From the NCBI GenBank assembly GCA_029339195.1, contig JAPTJF010000064.1, positions 124,001-188,000 of the forward strand: a stretch of DNA of 64,000 nt. The letters run 5' to 3'. Of the stretch, positions 11,157 to 22,549 are shown piece by piece; positions within the stretch are counted from its first letter, which is position 1; every line of letters starts with the position of its first letter. This DNA comes from Micractinium sp. NFX-FRZ (Eukaryota; Chlorophyta; Trebouxiophyceae; Chlorellales; Chlorellaceae). Position numbers and translations under genes: made by a program. The notes beneath the pieces were generated by a model. The model was given only the letters and a program-made list of their open reading frames with translations. It searched no databases and had not been told where the DNA came from.

Positions 11157-13610
11157 TCATGCCGCCACGGCCTGCTGCTGCTGCTGCCGCTGCGCCGCCG
11201 CTGCCAGCTTGGGTGCATCCTCCAAGATCTTGTAGGCGCACTGCCGCCCGCTCAGGGTGGCACCCTCCATGCTGCGGGCCGGGCACAGTGGGGCAGGGGA
11301 CAGCATGAACAGGGGAGTCGGCAGCGGAGCCAGGGGCACACGGTACCGACAAGAGGCGGGTGCTGGCCAGGCGGCCTGCGCGCCACCCCTGGGCAAGCCA
11401 CGCCAAGCCTCACTCTCCCGCACCCTTCCCCCACCTTGCTCCCCCCTTCATCATCGCAATCGCCTCCCAACCACCCACAGCTGCCAGCTGCTGCCACGTC
11501 CTTCCTCTCCCCCCCAGACCTGTCGATGTAGTCCTGCTTGGTGTACGAGCCAGAGAGGAAGAAGTTGGGCACCGGGGTGCGCTGGTCCGGGCGCCAGGGG
11601 TCCACGCCAGGCGCCTGCCGGGAGTGCGGGGAGGGTGCGTGATGAGAAAATAGGTGTGCGGGCGGTGTGGGGGGTGGCGGTGTGGGAGTGAAGAGCGGGG
11701 ACCAATGGGGCATGTACCAATGGGGCATGTAGGATATCACAGCAGGCACGCGCGCAGCAGCCCCGTCCACCTCATGGGGCAGGCACAGCGCGACCTCGAA
11801 ACGCACAGACAGGCCTCTTTGCAGTACCACCGCGCGTGGTCAGTCCCCACCCACCTCGCGGTACAGGCTCTGCGCAATCTTCACCACGCTGTGCCACTGC
11901 ATTGTGAGGCCCTGGGCGGAGGGGAAGAGCCGCTTAACCTGCCGGGGGCGGGGCGGGACGGGGCAGGCAGGGTGGCACGGCTGGTGGTAAGCAACAGGGA
12001 CATACATATCGGTCAGCAGGCAGGCAGGCAGACAGGCCGTTGGGCAGGGCAGCAGCCGTTTCACACCAGCAGTCGCTCCATCCCTGGCACAGCGTAGGCA
12101 GGGGAACTCCACGTGTACTCTGCCGGCACGCCGTATGCCTACCAGGCCCCCGACTGAGAGCCAGCACGGCTCATAACCTGGCGCATTGCTCCCCCATGCC
12201 CGCCTACCAAGCACACACACACACACACACACACACACTACCCGATTCCAGAGTTGCTGACCTGGCGGTCCACCTCAGCAGCAATCTCCTCGTTGGTCTT
12301 GGGCATGTACGGGTCGGCGGGCGTCAGCACGCACTGCATCAGGCTGCCCTGCCCCGGCTTGAAGTAGTCCACGGGCGAGGTGAGCGCCAGGTCAGCAAAG
12401 CAGGAGAAGTCGGCGTCGGCACTGCACATCCCAACAGAGGGGGTGGTGGGGGCAAAGCAGGGGCAGGATGGAATGAGCGGAGGAGCAGACCTGCGGCGCT
12501 TGTGGTCTGGCCCCGCCCGCCCCGCCTGCACTGCCTGCACTGCCCGACCCACGCCACCCCGTCTGCCGGCGCACCTCGACATGTCCACTTTCATGAGCTC
12601 ACTCATACAAACCAGAGCTCACTGCCCCTGCACCGCCCTTCCCACTTGCCTGCACTGCCCACCCTGTGCAGCCCCACCCCCCACCTGTACAGCAGGTTGT
12701 CCAGGCCGCGCGCCCCGCCGGCCAAGTCCTTCATCTTGGAGGGATCCTGCGACAGACAGGATGTGGGAAAGGAGGGAAGGGGGGGGGGGGTGTTGTGGTG
12801 CACAGACAGGGCCTGCGCCTGCACGCCCACCATGCAGCAGCGCAGCGCACAGCCAGGGGCGCCGCATCCGGCACACGTGCGCGGCATGCCGTTGCCCACC
12901 CACCGCGCCCCACCTGCATCTCCGTCACCCAACCGTCGTAGCGCAGCTGCACTGTAATGACGGGCACGCCCACCAGCTTGAACACGTCGTCAAAGAACTG
13001 CTGGGAGCGCCAGCCCTGCAGGTGCACAGATGAGGTTGCGGCCCACCGTGATGACTTTATTCCAGCAACTGCACGAGCTGGGCTTGGTGCGAGCGGGGCA
13101 CTCGCAAGCCTGTCTATGAAGGAGCAGGCGGGGAGGGGGGCGGAGGTCACTGAAAACCGGAGGAAGAGGGCGGCAGCAGCGGGTGCAGTGGAAGCGGTGC
13201 GCGGGGAGGGTGCGGTCTCAAGAGGTCGAGTGTCATCCCAAGCGGGTTCAGGCTTAGATGTTCTGTTGTTTGCACGCAATCACCGACCGGCCACGCATGG
13301 TGTGCAAGCTGGGACAGGGGGCGGCAGACGGCAGCAGCGCAGGCATGGGATCAGGCAGAGCTGCCAGGTAACGGGGTCTCAAGAGGTCTAGTGTGTCTTC
13401 CCAAGCGGGTTCAGACTCTTAGATGTTCTGTTGTTTGCACGCAATCACCGACCATGCTACTGCTTGTGGGTGCACTTGATGACAGATGCACATGCAGAGC
13501 ACACGGCAGGCAGCTGAAGCGCTGCAGCGATGGCGGCTGGCAAACCACACTTCAGGCTTGCCTGCGGAATGAGGCACTTACGCCCGGCATGCCCACAGTC
13601 ACTGTATAAT

Positions 13611-13643
<33 letters not shown>

Positions 13644-15949
13644 CATAATGTAGCAGGCAGAACATGGCTTGCTGCGCTTGCCTGCAGGATGAGGCGCTTG
13701 GCGCCCGGCACGTCCAGGACCACCACATACAGCGCCGCCAGCGCCAGCAGCAGAAGCAGAAGCAGCAGCAGAAGCAGCAGCAACAAGTGGGACTTGCCTG
13801 CGGGATGAGGCGCTTGGCACCCGGCACGTCCAGGGCGGCCACATATACGTCGGCAGTCACCGTCTGCTCCTGCCCCGCCTTTGTCAGCTTCAGCCCGGTC
13901 ACAGTGGTCTGACCGTCGGGCCCCTGCTCATACTGAACCTCCCTGCAAGTGGCGGGAGGGGTAGGCGGATGGCAAGCAGCGGGGAGCCGAGTGGAAGGCG
14001 AGGTCGCTGGGCAGGATGGGGGCAGCGCCAGAATCTCGCGCCCAGCGCTGCGCAGCAGCACCCCGCGCCTGTGTCATGCCTGGCGTCCTGCACTTGCCAG
14101 CAGGGCCGTCTCTTGCCTGCCAATCCACCAACCTCCAATAGCCAGCACCGCACAGCACTGCACCGCACCCTGCCCCACCCCGCCCCACCCTGCCTCACAC
14201 TGCTACAACCACACGCCCCTCCATGCACCCACCGGCAGCCCCAGCGCGTGTGGATGCGGCCTCCCTTGGCCTCAATGTAGTCGCTGATGGGCTTCAGCAG
14301 CCGCTCAGCGGGGGAGCCTGCATATGGGGAGGGGCCGGAGAGCAGGCGCTGAGCGCGGGAGGCACACGTGCAGAGAGAGACCTTGCAAGCCAGTTCCCAC
14401 GCCCTGCCCCACCCCCGCCCGCCCCGCCCCGCACCCCGGCTGCACCCACCGTTGAGCATGCGCAGCGCGGATGCGTCGGTCTTGGTGGCAAAGAACTGGA
14501 AAATGGAGAGCATGCAGCGGGCGGAGATGTCCTTGCAGTCCAGGAAACCTAGCGCGTAGGCTGCAGGCAGAGGGCAAACAAAGGAGGGGCAGGTGGGCAA
14601 GGCAGAGTATGGAGGTGCACGGACGGGGCAGGGCATGCAGCGGGAGGAGAGGTCGGTGTTGTGCAGGAGACCAGCGCACAGGCTGCAGAGGGTGAACCGA
14701 GGAGTAAGTAGAGAAGAAAGATGACTTTGGCAAACGTCACAAACGAGAAGCGGGGGCATGCAGCGGGAGGAGGCGGTGGTGTTGTACGGGAGCCCAGCGG
14801 GCACGGTGCAGTGCCAGGGAGGCAGGGGGAAAGGTAGTCGGCACAGGTCGTGCTGTGCAGCGTGCATCAGCTGCCCGCGTCCAGGCACAACACCCGTTGA
14901 ACCTTCCCCCACCCACACTCAACCCCTCCCCATGCACTCACCAATGGGATCCCACATGCGGTCGATGGACGCCTGGCTACCGCCGTGGCTCTTGAACCAG
15001 TCTGTGAAGGAGACGTTGTCCAGGGCGCGCACGTCGCGCATGCCACCCTCGGGGTCAAACAGGGAGCTGCAGGGGTGGGAGCAAGTGCCAGGTCAGCAGC
15101 ATGCCAGCCTTGGGGGGTCAAGCTGGCAATGGAGCTGGAGGGAGCAGGCGGTGCACTGGAAGCGGCAGCAGCAGCACTGTGCACGGCAGCAAGCAGACGG
15201 GGTTGGACGGCTGCTCACACACTGGCTGACCACCCAAGGCAGCAGTAGGCCACAGCACCAGGCACCAACAGCGGACAGCTCTACCAACCTGCAAACCGGC
15301 AAACAACCAGCAACAGCAGCAGGCAATGACCCTCCCGGGCGGCACCACTCTGCTCACCGGACAATGGGGGAGGTGCCCAGGGCCAGGGAGTTGGCCACCT
15401 TGTCAGTCAGGCTCAGCTGCAGGACATGATCACGCAGGGCGGAGTGTGAGCGGGTGGAGCCCAGGCGGGCACACGGAAATGAAGGGAGGGAGAGCAGTGT
15501 CAGCGTGCTTGGTAGTGCAATGCACTTGGTGGGCGCGGCTGCAAGCGTGGGGCACCGTGGCGCAGCCACGGCGGGAGATTCGGGCTGCGCACTGCCTTGG
15601 CACACAGCATTGCCCCCACTGCCCGGCCCCCGCCCGTTGCTGCACCACCCTCGTCCCGCACCTGCGGTGTGGTGAAGAAGGCGCGCAGGCCGTGGAAGGG
15701 GGCCCCAATCTTTGTGTCACCCAGGTAGAAGCGGAAGTCCAGCTCGCGCACGTCGCCGCCCTGCATGGTGACAAGCAGGTAACTTGTTATTTGCACAACT
15801 CTGCGCACATGCGAGGGACAGCCCGCAGTTTCTTGGGCAGAAGCAGGAGTCGAGCTCGTGCAAGCTGACAGGCGGTCATGTGTGAGGGTATGCGTGCGGC
15901 ATGCGGCACGAGCGAGCGCCAATGACAGCTTCAGCGCCAACGACAGCTT

Positions 15950-15981
<32 letters not shown>

Positions 15982-17455
15982 GTGCACAAGACACCAGCGG
16001 GGGCAGCAGGGGCTTGCCTTGTTGACAAAGGTGTGCGTGTGCTCCTTCAGCAGCAGGTTCTCCAGCACCCCGCACTTGGCCATGAGACGGAACAGGTTGA
16101 AGTAGCAGCCTGCGGTGGGCAAGGGGTGGGAAGAGCGTCAGGGGTTGGTGCATGGAGATGCACGCCTGCTGGCCAGTCACCCACCCAACGAAGAAAGTTT
16201 GCAGCCCCAAGCCAATTGCGCTGCTGTCCTCGGTGTGCACCCCACTAGCTAAGAACGATTCCACCTGCCACCCCAGCCAGTTCACCCACCCTCCCACTGA
16301 AAAAGGCGTGCAGGCTCAGGTGCCCGGCGGCGCCGCCCTGTGCCCGCCCCGCACTTGTGACCACGTACATGCATTTCCAGAGGCAGCACCCACCAAAGAA
16401 GACGTGCAGGCCCATCTCGATGTCGTTGCCGTCCTTGTCTTTGAAGGAGGCCACCTTGCCGCCAATCCAGGGCCGGCTCTCGTAGATGTCCACCTCATAG
16501 CCCTGCAGCAGAGGAGCACCCCGTTCAGGCACTCGTGCTCTTCACCTGGGCCGGCCTGGCGGGCAGCAGCGGCAAGCTGCGGACTGCGCCGGGCAAACAG
16601 GCGGCCTGGCAGCCAGGCGAGGAAGGGTGCCGTGCAAACAACCCTTGCACGCACGCCTGCAGGCAGGGTTTGATACAATAATGCAGCAGGATTGAAAGGG
16701 GGCAGCACCCACCTGGTCCAGCAGCTCGACAGCGGTTGAGAGGCCCGCCAGCCCGCTGCCCACAATCGCCGCCTTGAGCTTGGGGGCGCCCTGCAGGCGG
16801 GGCACGTGCAGGCAGCAGAGGTGAGGAGGGCGCAGCACCCAACTGGAGGCGGCGGCACCCCTGCAGCTGGGGGGCGCGGAGGAGGGGTGTGCACCCCAGC
16901 CGGCGTCGCCCTCCTGACGTCAGAGTCCCTGGCATGCTGTCAAAGCTGTCCCTGCCGTCCTGCTTCCAGATGCGGCGCCTGCCAGCTGGCCATGCGCCAA
17001 ACCTGCTGGGCCGCCGCTTGTCTAGCAGGCGGGCAGCACACAAGGCGCCTGCGCCAGGCTGCCTGCCAGGCACTGGGCACTGCATGGCACGCACCGCGCG
17101 CGGTGGCCCTGGCTCCTCGGGAAACAGCGAGCGCAGGGGGACGTCCTTCAGGGCCACATTGTTCACGTTGCCCAGGTCCGACTTGGTGGGTGCCTGCACC
17201 GCCTGGCTGCGCACTGCAGCAAGAGCAGCGAAGAGGAGCGGGCGGTGGCGGGCGGCGGCGGTATGTGGTGGTGGGCGGGCGGCCGGTGCACCTTCAAAGA
17301 GAAGCGCATTGTCCTCGCCGGCCGCACCAAGCGATTACACTCGACTCACCGCTGCGGCTGAAACGAGCGGGCCGAGGCGCGCAAGCCAGGCTAGGAGTGG
17401 CCTTGAGCTGCGCCGCGCCCTGCGCCAGCCTGGTGGCAGTTGCTGCCGCCTGCAT
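11157..17455 (-). CDS. ZDS: Zeta-carotene desaturase, plastid (ZDS)
   Basis: Seventeen exons in coding order: 17455-17350, 17213-17095, 16790-16713, 16502-16394, 16109-16018, 15760-15662, 15416-15358, 15066-14942, 14560-14450, 14317-14233, 13942-13798, 13015-12914, 12746-12685, 12421-12262, 11938-11855, 11614-11520 and 11271-11157. They sum to 1746 bases, 581 residues, the usual ZDS length. Residues 1-50 look like a plastid transit peptide ([20 protein letters not shown]). FAD dinucleotide motif GSGLAG is near 85-90, followed by the ZDS signatures [29 protein letters not shown] and C-terminal [10 protein letters not shown]. The enzyme oxidises 9,9'-di-cis-zeta-carotene through neurosporene to prolycopene on thylakoid or envelope membranes, passing electrons to plastoquinone. 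It works between Z-ISO and CRTISO. Two introns start with GC (after 13798 and after 16018). Introns hold decayed exon copies. Confidence 0.97.
13214..13453. repeat. Diverged direct repeat pair inside a ZDS intron
   Basis: About 76 bases at 13214-13288 recur with small differences at 13375-13453. Both copies begin GGTCTCAAGAGGTC and end in CAATCACCGACC. Confidence 0.85.
13554..13724 (-). repeat. Two decayed copies of a ZDS exon 3' end plus donor
   Basis: The real exon end (13798 side) encodes [10 protein letters not shown] followed by GCAAGT. Copies at 13724-13675 ([10 protein letters not shown] then GCAAGC) and 13603-13554 ([11 protein letters not shown] in frame, but clearly the same DNA, again followed by GCAAGC) lie in the downstream intron at roughly 120-base spacing. 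GCA-triplet runs separate them. Confidence 0.85.
14634..14822 (-). repeat. Two decayed copies of a ZDS exon 5' start
   Basis: The real exon starts at 14560 with [17 protein letters not shown]. Upstream in the same intron, 14693-14634 encodes [15 protein letters not shown] and 14822-14756 encodes [15 protein letters not shown], each with the acceptor-like context. The spacing is about 120 bases. Confidence 0.85.
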
Positions 17456-19784
17456 CACGGTTCCGTTCTGATGGGTCCAAGTGGACTGCCGGCGTGCGCA
17501 AGGCGCCACGGGACTGGCGCTGCTGCAGGGCCGGGAGCTTTGGAGGCCGCCTGGCGAGTGCGGGATGAGCGGCTACAGCACCTCAATTCAGCTTGTGGTC
17601 AAAAAGGGAATGCATGACCGCCACCACATCGTCTCACCCTGCTGTGCTATGCAGCTGCTGTGCAAAGTCTGCTGCAGACTCTGCACAGGCTCCAGCGCCT
17701 GTCATTGCGTGCACGCATCGCCGCGGACTTGTGAGGAAATCGTGCCGCTACCTACACTTTAGCAGCCCTGAACAGCCCTGGCTTTGTGTGTGTCGTCCCT
17801 CGCGTGCCGTGGTGGCTGCGACTACCCTTATGTTGACATCAACACTTGCAGCAAGCCAGCGTGGGGTAACCTCTGCGGAGAGGGGGCCAACCCCACTGGG
17901 CCAGGCGGTGAGCACCGCCTGCACCAACTTTGTGCCAGGCGGTGCCCTCTGCAATGTGCAGTGTCTTGTCTTGATTTGGCTGCCGGTCTGGTTCCATGAC
18001 TGACAGAAACCACCGTGAGGGATCACGTGCTAGTGCTCCACAACTGGATGTTGAGAGGCACAGGTGGGTGCACCGCCATGCGACAGCACCCTGGAGCGGG
18101 CCGGCAGGCGGCAGCGCCTTGGCAAGCCTGTGGGCACGCGGGCATGCGGCCACCTGCTTCAACCACCCCCAACATGCAATCCGTGTCCCTGCACGTGGAG
18201 AGGGTCACTGAGGCAGCGGCAAGTCCCCAGACAGCGATGGCGGGGTGGGGCTGCAGCGGGTGCCGTTGAGTGCCCGCCTGCCCCATGCGTGCATGCTTGC
18301 AATCTCCGTTTGGCAGCGCCTCTACCATAGCTGCACCTGGGGGTGAGTGAGGCTGCACTTGAACTAACATACACTGCACCTGGGGGTGAGTGAGGCTTCG
18401 AACAGCTGCCATAGAACGCGGTTTGGGCTCCTGGGACCGACGCAGACAAATTTATGCCACGTCACGCACCGACAGCTCACCATGTTAGGACACACATACC
18501 TCGGTTACGGGCAATAGCTATGAAAATAGACTCCGAGTGACGCGTGGTGATGTTTCAGCTGGCGTAGTCCTACTCCTCTGAGCGGAGTCCACTTGTCCGT
18601 CCGAGCAGGCAGCAGGGGCCAGCGCTGCGGTCCGCGGTGCAGTTCTAGCCACTGGCAGCTGGGGAGGCAAGCAAGCCGGCGAAAGGAAGGCGTTATGCAC
18701 CGGTGCACATGTGACGCCTCGAAGTGGCCCTGACCTGTGAAGCACCGCTTCCATGCTTGCAGGACATACCGCTCCAACTGCGCTTACCAGCGCGGACAAG
18801 CCGGCACGCAGCCGCGCTGCTGCCCTCTGCAAGCTGCAGGCTGGTTGAACTTGCTGTCATTGGCGGAGCGCGTCGTTGGCAAGTCTTCTCCTGGCCTTTA
18901 AAAACAAATTTGACATCGGTTCAGACGCAGTTGTAAGGTACACTGCGTTTGGGAGGGGCCCAAGGCGTTCTTGCAGCACACGGTGCAGTTTTGTTGTATT
19001 TATTAGTGGGCAAAACAAGGAAGCGTCGCGGCGCACGCGTTTTCTGTGGTTTGTTGTGGAGGGCCGTGGGCGGGGGCTGGGCAGCAAAGGCAAGGTGCTG
19101 TGGCCTGCCACGCAAAGTGGGCACGTCTGGGTGTGCTGGCCTCTTCGGCACGTGCGTGTGGGTGTGGCTCTGCAAGGCGGGGCCGAGCTGCCAATCACTG
19201 CTTCCCCTCCTACGATGTGATGCGGGGAGGCTGTGGAGCGGATTGTGCAGCCCTGCATGTGCCGCTGCTACGGAGGCGTGGGAGGGATTGCATACTTAGC
19301 TGCCATGCAGACGGACTGCACCGCTTGACAAGTGCATGTTTAGTGCCTTATCCCCCGATGCGTGCAGGAGCCGCATACATGCAAAGCTGGTTGGGCAGCC
19401 ACTTCCTGCGCAGCCTTTAAACCACCCCCCATTGATCCACACAAGCCAACCGCCGGTGGGTGCACACCTCATTGTCCATTGCGCAATGGAGGCATGCCTC
19501 CATGCACACGCATGCAGCCCTGCAGCTGCATGGCCACCGTGCAGCTGAACCCGAGCCCTGCCGCAACTGCGGTGGTCCATACCTGCTCAACCACATGTGG
19601 CAGCCCTTCAATGCTCTCACTCGCATATCTGTTTCGGGCAGCATCGTCCTTGCACGTGCATGCTTGGCTAGAGCGTGAGCTTGTTCCATCTGAGCAGGCG
19701 TGCTCTATGTGCATGCATTAAGGATACCCAACAATGTTTTTTCCCACTCCTTATTACAGGTTGCCTGCCTACGACTGCTACACA
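17456..19784. other. Divergent intergenic interval, no supported gene
   Basis: This is the shared upstream region of the desaturase (-) and the DUF616 gene (+). Short frames occur (for example a minus frame at 18857-19258), but none has a recognisable motif or a convincing exon chain. A 22-base direct repeat with core CACCTGGGGGTGAGTGAGGC occurs near 18338 and 18371. TTATTACAG just before 19760 looks like an acceptor, suggesting a 5'-UTR intron in the DUF616 gene. Confidence 0.5.
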
Positions 19785-21239
19785 ATGACTGCGGTCACCC
19801 CAGGCCCAAGCTTTGCTCAGGCAGCCATGGCGGCCTCCTTGGTTTTAGTGCTCTTAGCCACTATTTACGCCGGCCGGCATGAGCTGATCGGCCATGCATC
19901 TCGCGAGCAACGCCTACTGCGGGCTCCCTCGCCACCAGCTCCTCCCTTCCCCCCCGCCAGACCCCCATCGCCTCGGGTGTGGGCCCTCCCACCACTTCCC
20001 CACAACCTTACCGCCTCGTGCCCATCATTCGAGTTTGCATCAGCCGACCCTCCCGACTGCGCTGGCGTCCCAAACTGGCACCCATTCTCAGGCTGCGTGT
20101 CGGAGGCATACGAGAACGAGACCCTTGCGCGCTTATTGGGCGATGTCCACAATGACGGGCGCGGGGAGGAAGGAGCCACCGGTGAGCACCCACGTGGAGC
20201 AACAACCGAGATCCTTGCGGAGGTGCCCCGCATGCGTTGCGGCTTCTTGGACCCGCCCTCGCAGGCATGGTTGGCTGCGCTGCATGCCCGCATCGCCGGA
20301 TGCAGTCATGTCGTATACACCGTGTCTTTCAGCTACGACCTTCCTGCCAGCACGGCACACGTGGTCATGCCCATGCCGCCGTCCGGCATGCGCATTTGCC
20401 TCCTAGCCTTGGTGGACCAAAAGGTGGCGGCGCAGCTCAGACTCACCCGAACACCTGGCAATGGCGCTAGGGTTGCAGCCGCCGGCGGCGCCAATTCCTC
20501 TTTCTACGGATTGTGGGAGGTGGTGCCTACCGAGGCTGCGTTGTTCTCCCACTCCACGGCACGCAGCGCCCACCTCCTCAAAACACTGGGGCCCCGCCTC
20601 TTCCCGTCCGCCCGCGTGGCACTTTACTTGGACGCCAAGGTGACATTCCCGCCCAACATCACCGCGGTGTTGCGCCTTGTGGACGCAGCAGGGTTGCCAG
20701 ATGCCGGCGCGGGTGTTGGCAGCAATGTCAGTGTTGCGCCCGCCCAGAGGTGGGCATCGCCCCCCGCGCTGGTCACGGCGCCCCACCCGGTGTCCGGCCG
20801 CGACGTGAGCGTCGAATTTTATGAGAACTGGACTCGATTACGGTATCACCAAAGCACGCCCCAACACCGTGCCGCTGTGGCAGGCCGCGATTACACCGAC
20901 ATCATCCGAGAGTTTGAGCGGCAGGCCTCGTTGGGGTACCCAATGCATAAGACGGGCATGCTTGACTCAGCGTTGGTTGTATGGCGTCACATTGCGCCTT
21001 GTGCCGCTGTGCTGAGTTGCTCGTGGGCCAACCATGTTGTTGTGTATTCAATGCGCGAGCAATTGGGCTTCCCTTTTCTAGTATCCATGTTGGGCATGGG
21101 TGACCAGGTGGCTTTTTTAAAGCCCTTTTCGTATGCCTTCAATGCCCCACCCAACCAGCTCCAAGTGATACCCACTGGCTGGCCCCGTTGGGGATCAAGA
21201 AAAGTCGACCCAAACTTGATGTTGGTTTTCAAAAAGTGA
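19785..21239 (+). CDS. TOD1/MUCI70 (DUF616) glycosyltransferase-like protein, single exon
   Basis: One uninterrupted frame of 484 residues from ATG 19785 (the frame also has an ATG at 19734, but an acceptor-like TTATTACAG lies between the two). Residues about 15-32 form a signal anchor (MAASLVLVLLATIYAG), followed by a Pro-rich stem. The rest resembles DUF616/TOD1-MUCI70 proteins: CGFLDPP, VVYTVSFSYD, RVALYLDAKVTFPPNI (a D-x-K site where the family has its metal/sugar-nucleotide-like motif), YHQSTPQHR, IIREFERQASLGYP and a C-terminal MREQLGFPFLVSML. Plant members affect pectin or mucilage structure and pollen-tube turgor, and activity is not settled. It is intronless among intron-rich neighbours and visibly less GC-rich at its 3' end, which suggests a retrocopy or a different history. 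No TGTAA was seen just downstream. Confidence 0.8.
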   Translation: MTAVTPGPSFAQAAMAASLVLVLLATIYAGRHELIGHASREQRLLRAPSPPAPPFPPARPPSPRVWALPPLPHNLTASCPSFEFASADPPDCAGVPNWHPFSGCVSEAYENETLARLLGDVHNDGRGEEGATGEHPRGATTEILAEVPRMRCGFLDPPSQAWLAALHARIAGCSHVVYTVSFSYDLPASTAHVVMPMPPSGMRICLLALVDQKVAAQLRLTRTPGNGARVAAAGGANSSFYGLWEVVPTEAALFSHSTARSAHLLKTLGPRLFPSARVALYLDAKVTFPPNITAVLRLVDAAGLPDAGAGVGSNVSVAPAQRWASPPALVTAPHPVSGRDVSVEFYENWTRLRYHQSTPQHRAAVAGRDYTDIIREFERQASLGYPMHKTGMLDSALVVWRHIAPCAAVLSCSWANHVVVYSMREQLGFPFLVSMLGMGDQVAFLKPFSYAFNAPPNQLQVIPTGWPRWGSRKVDPNLMLVFKK

Positions 21240-22549
21240 GCGCTTGGTATTGATTCATGTGAGCTCATGCTTTTGCTAATGTGACACAACAATTCACCTC
21301 CCACTCCCGTCACAACCTTTCTTGAACCCGTGATTGCCACAGCTAGGTTGATGCACCCCCAGCTTCGCACCATCGTCGCTACTTTTCTACTTTGCCAATT
21401 CATTTGCTCAGACGTTCATTTGCTCAGTTCATAACCGTCCCTGACCCTCACCTTCCAACAAAGTAATTATAATATTAAGTAAACTGATGAACTGTGCTAA
21501 TGGGGAGCACGGGGGGAATGTGTGTGGAACAGCAAAGGGGGCTACATGGTTAATACAGGAGGGAAGCACATTTTAATTGTTATGTGCAATGGACCGAGTT
21601 GGTGGGTTGCTTGGCTCGGGTGACGGGGAGGCCTCGGGTGACGGGGAGGCCTCGGGTGACGGGGAGGCCTCGGGTGACGGGGAGGCCTAGGGCCAGGCTC
21701 CTACACCGCCAACCTAAGTGGCTGTGATGCCCGTCTCAGCACCTGCATGTGGCGTGTGGCAGCAACGGGTGTGAGAAACGGGGAACAGCAAAGGGCAAGC
21801 AGCAGCGCAGCCATAAGCATTGGCAAGGCAGTGATGAACTACTACGCCCAACCAGCGCATGCATGCAACTGGTGCTTTCTCCTATGCGCTAGGCCAGGCC
21901 AATTCCCAGCTAGAAGTGCTGGGCCTGCTGTGTTTGCTGCTCGCCGGATTGAGAGACCACATTTCCAGGACTTGCCCCTCCCGGGTACATGACCAAGGTT
22001 GTGTGCCGGTGTGCAGCTGCTCAACAGGCGCAACAGAGCGCCGGCGCTGCATTTGGGCCTTGCATGCCGCCTCGCTGTCGTTTTGATTTCCAGATCGTAC
22101 ACTAAAGGCTGCACTGAGCTAGTTTCAGCTGTGATTTGTGCGCTGAGCATAAGTCAAGCCTCTGTAGACAGTACACTGTCTGGGGTGGTCGCCCAACCGC
22201 GGCCAAACCCCATCACGTGAGAGTGCACGTCAAGAGGGGCGCAAGGTCTGCTGCAGCATGTGCCACCCCATAAACAGCAGGCAAAATGCCTGGGGCTAAA
22301 GACCTCATTGTTAGGGATTGTACACTATCAGCACCACCCACTGACGCACACCGGGGCACAAGCGGCGGTGGCGGCAGCCAGCACGCTGTGCCGGCGGTAG
22401 GCAGCGCCCCGCCCAATTGGCCACAGCCGGGTTGGGATGTGATTGCGCCGATCGCGTCTCTAGTTCCTTCCACTCTCCTTCACACTTGGGACTTCTGAAA
22501 CCCTTCTAGTCTCCTCCGCCTTTGAGAGGGTCTCGTCTCGGCGATCGCC
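21240..22549. other. Intergenic, no supported gene
   Basis: This lies between two plus-strand genes. The first 250 bases are relatively AT-rich (probable 3' UTR of the DUF616 gene). A minisatellite lies at 21613-21684. No motif-bearing frame was seen. Confidence 0.5.
21613..21684 (+). repeat. 18-bp tandem repeat, four near-identical copies
   Basis: The unit is GCCTCGGGTGACGGGGAG. Only the first copy differs, by one base. Confidence 0.9.

Noticed and set aside
12210..12238. CA repeat resembling a regulatory element
   Set aside because: It is a simple dinucleotide microsatellite in a desaturase intron.
17784..17999. Cys-rich 71-residue frame upstream of the desaturase
   Set aside because: There is no signal peptide, no exon partners and no known cysteine pattern.
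18857..19258. Minus-strand frame ending LFLKARRRLANDALRQ
   Set aside because: Only the last 40 residues look protein-like, and no adjoining exon or homologous motif could be found.
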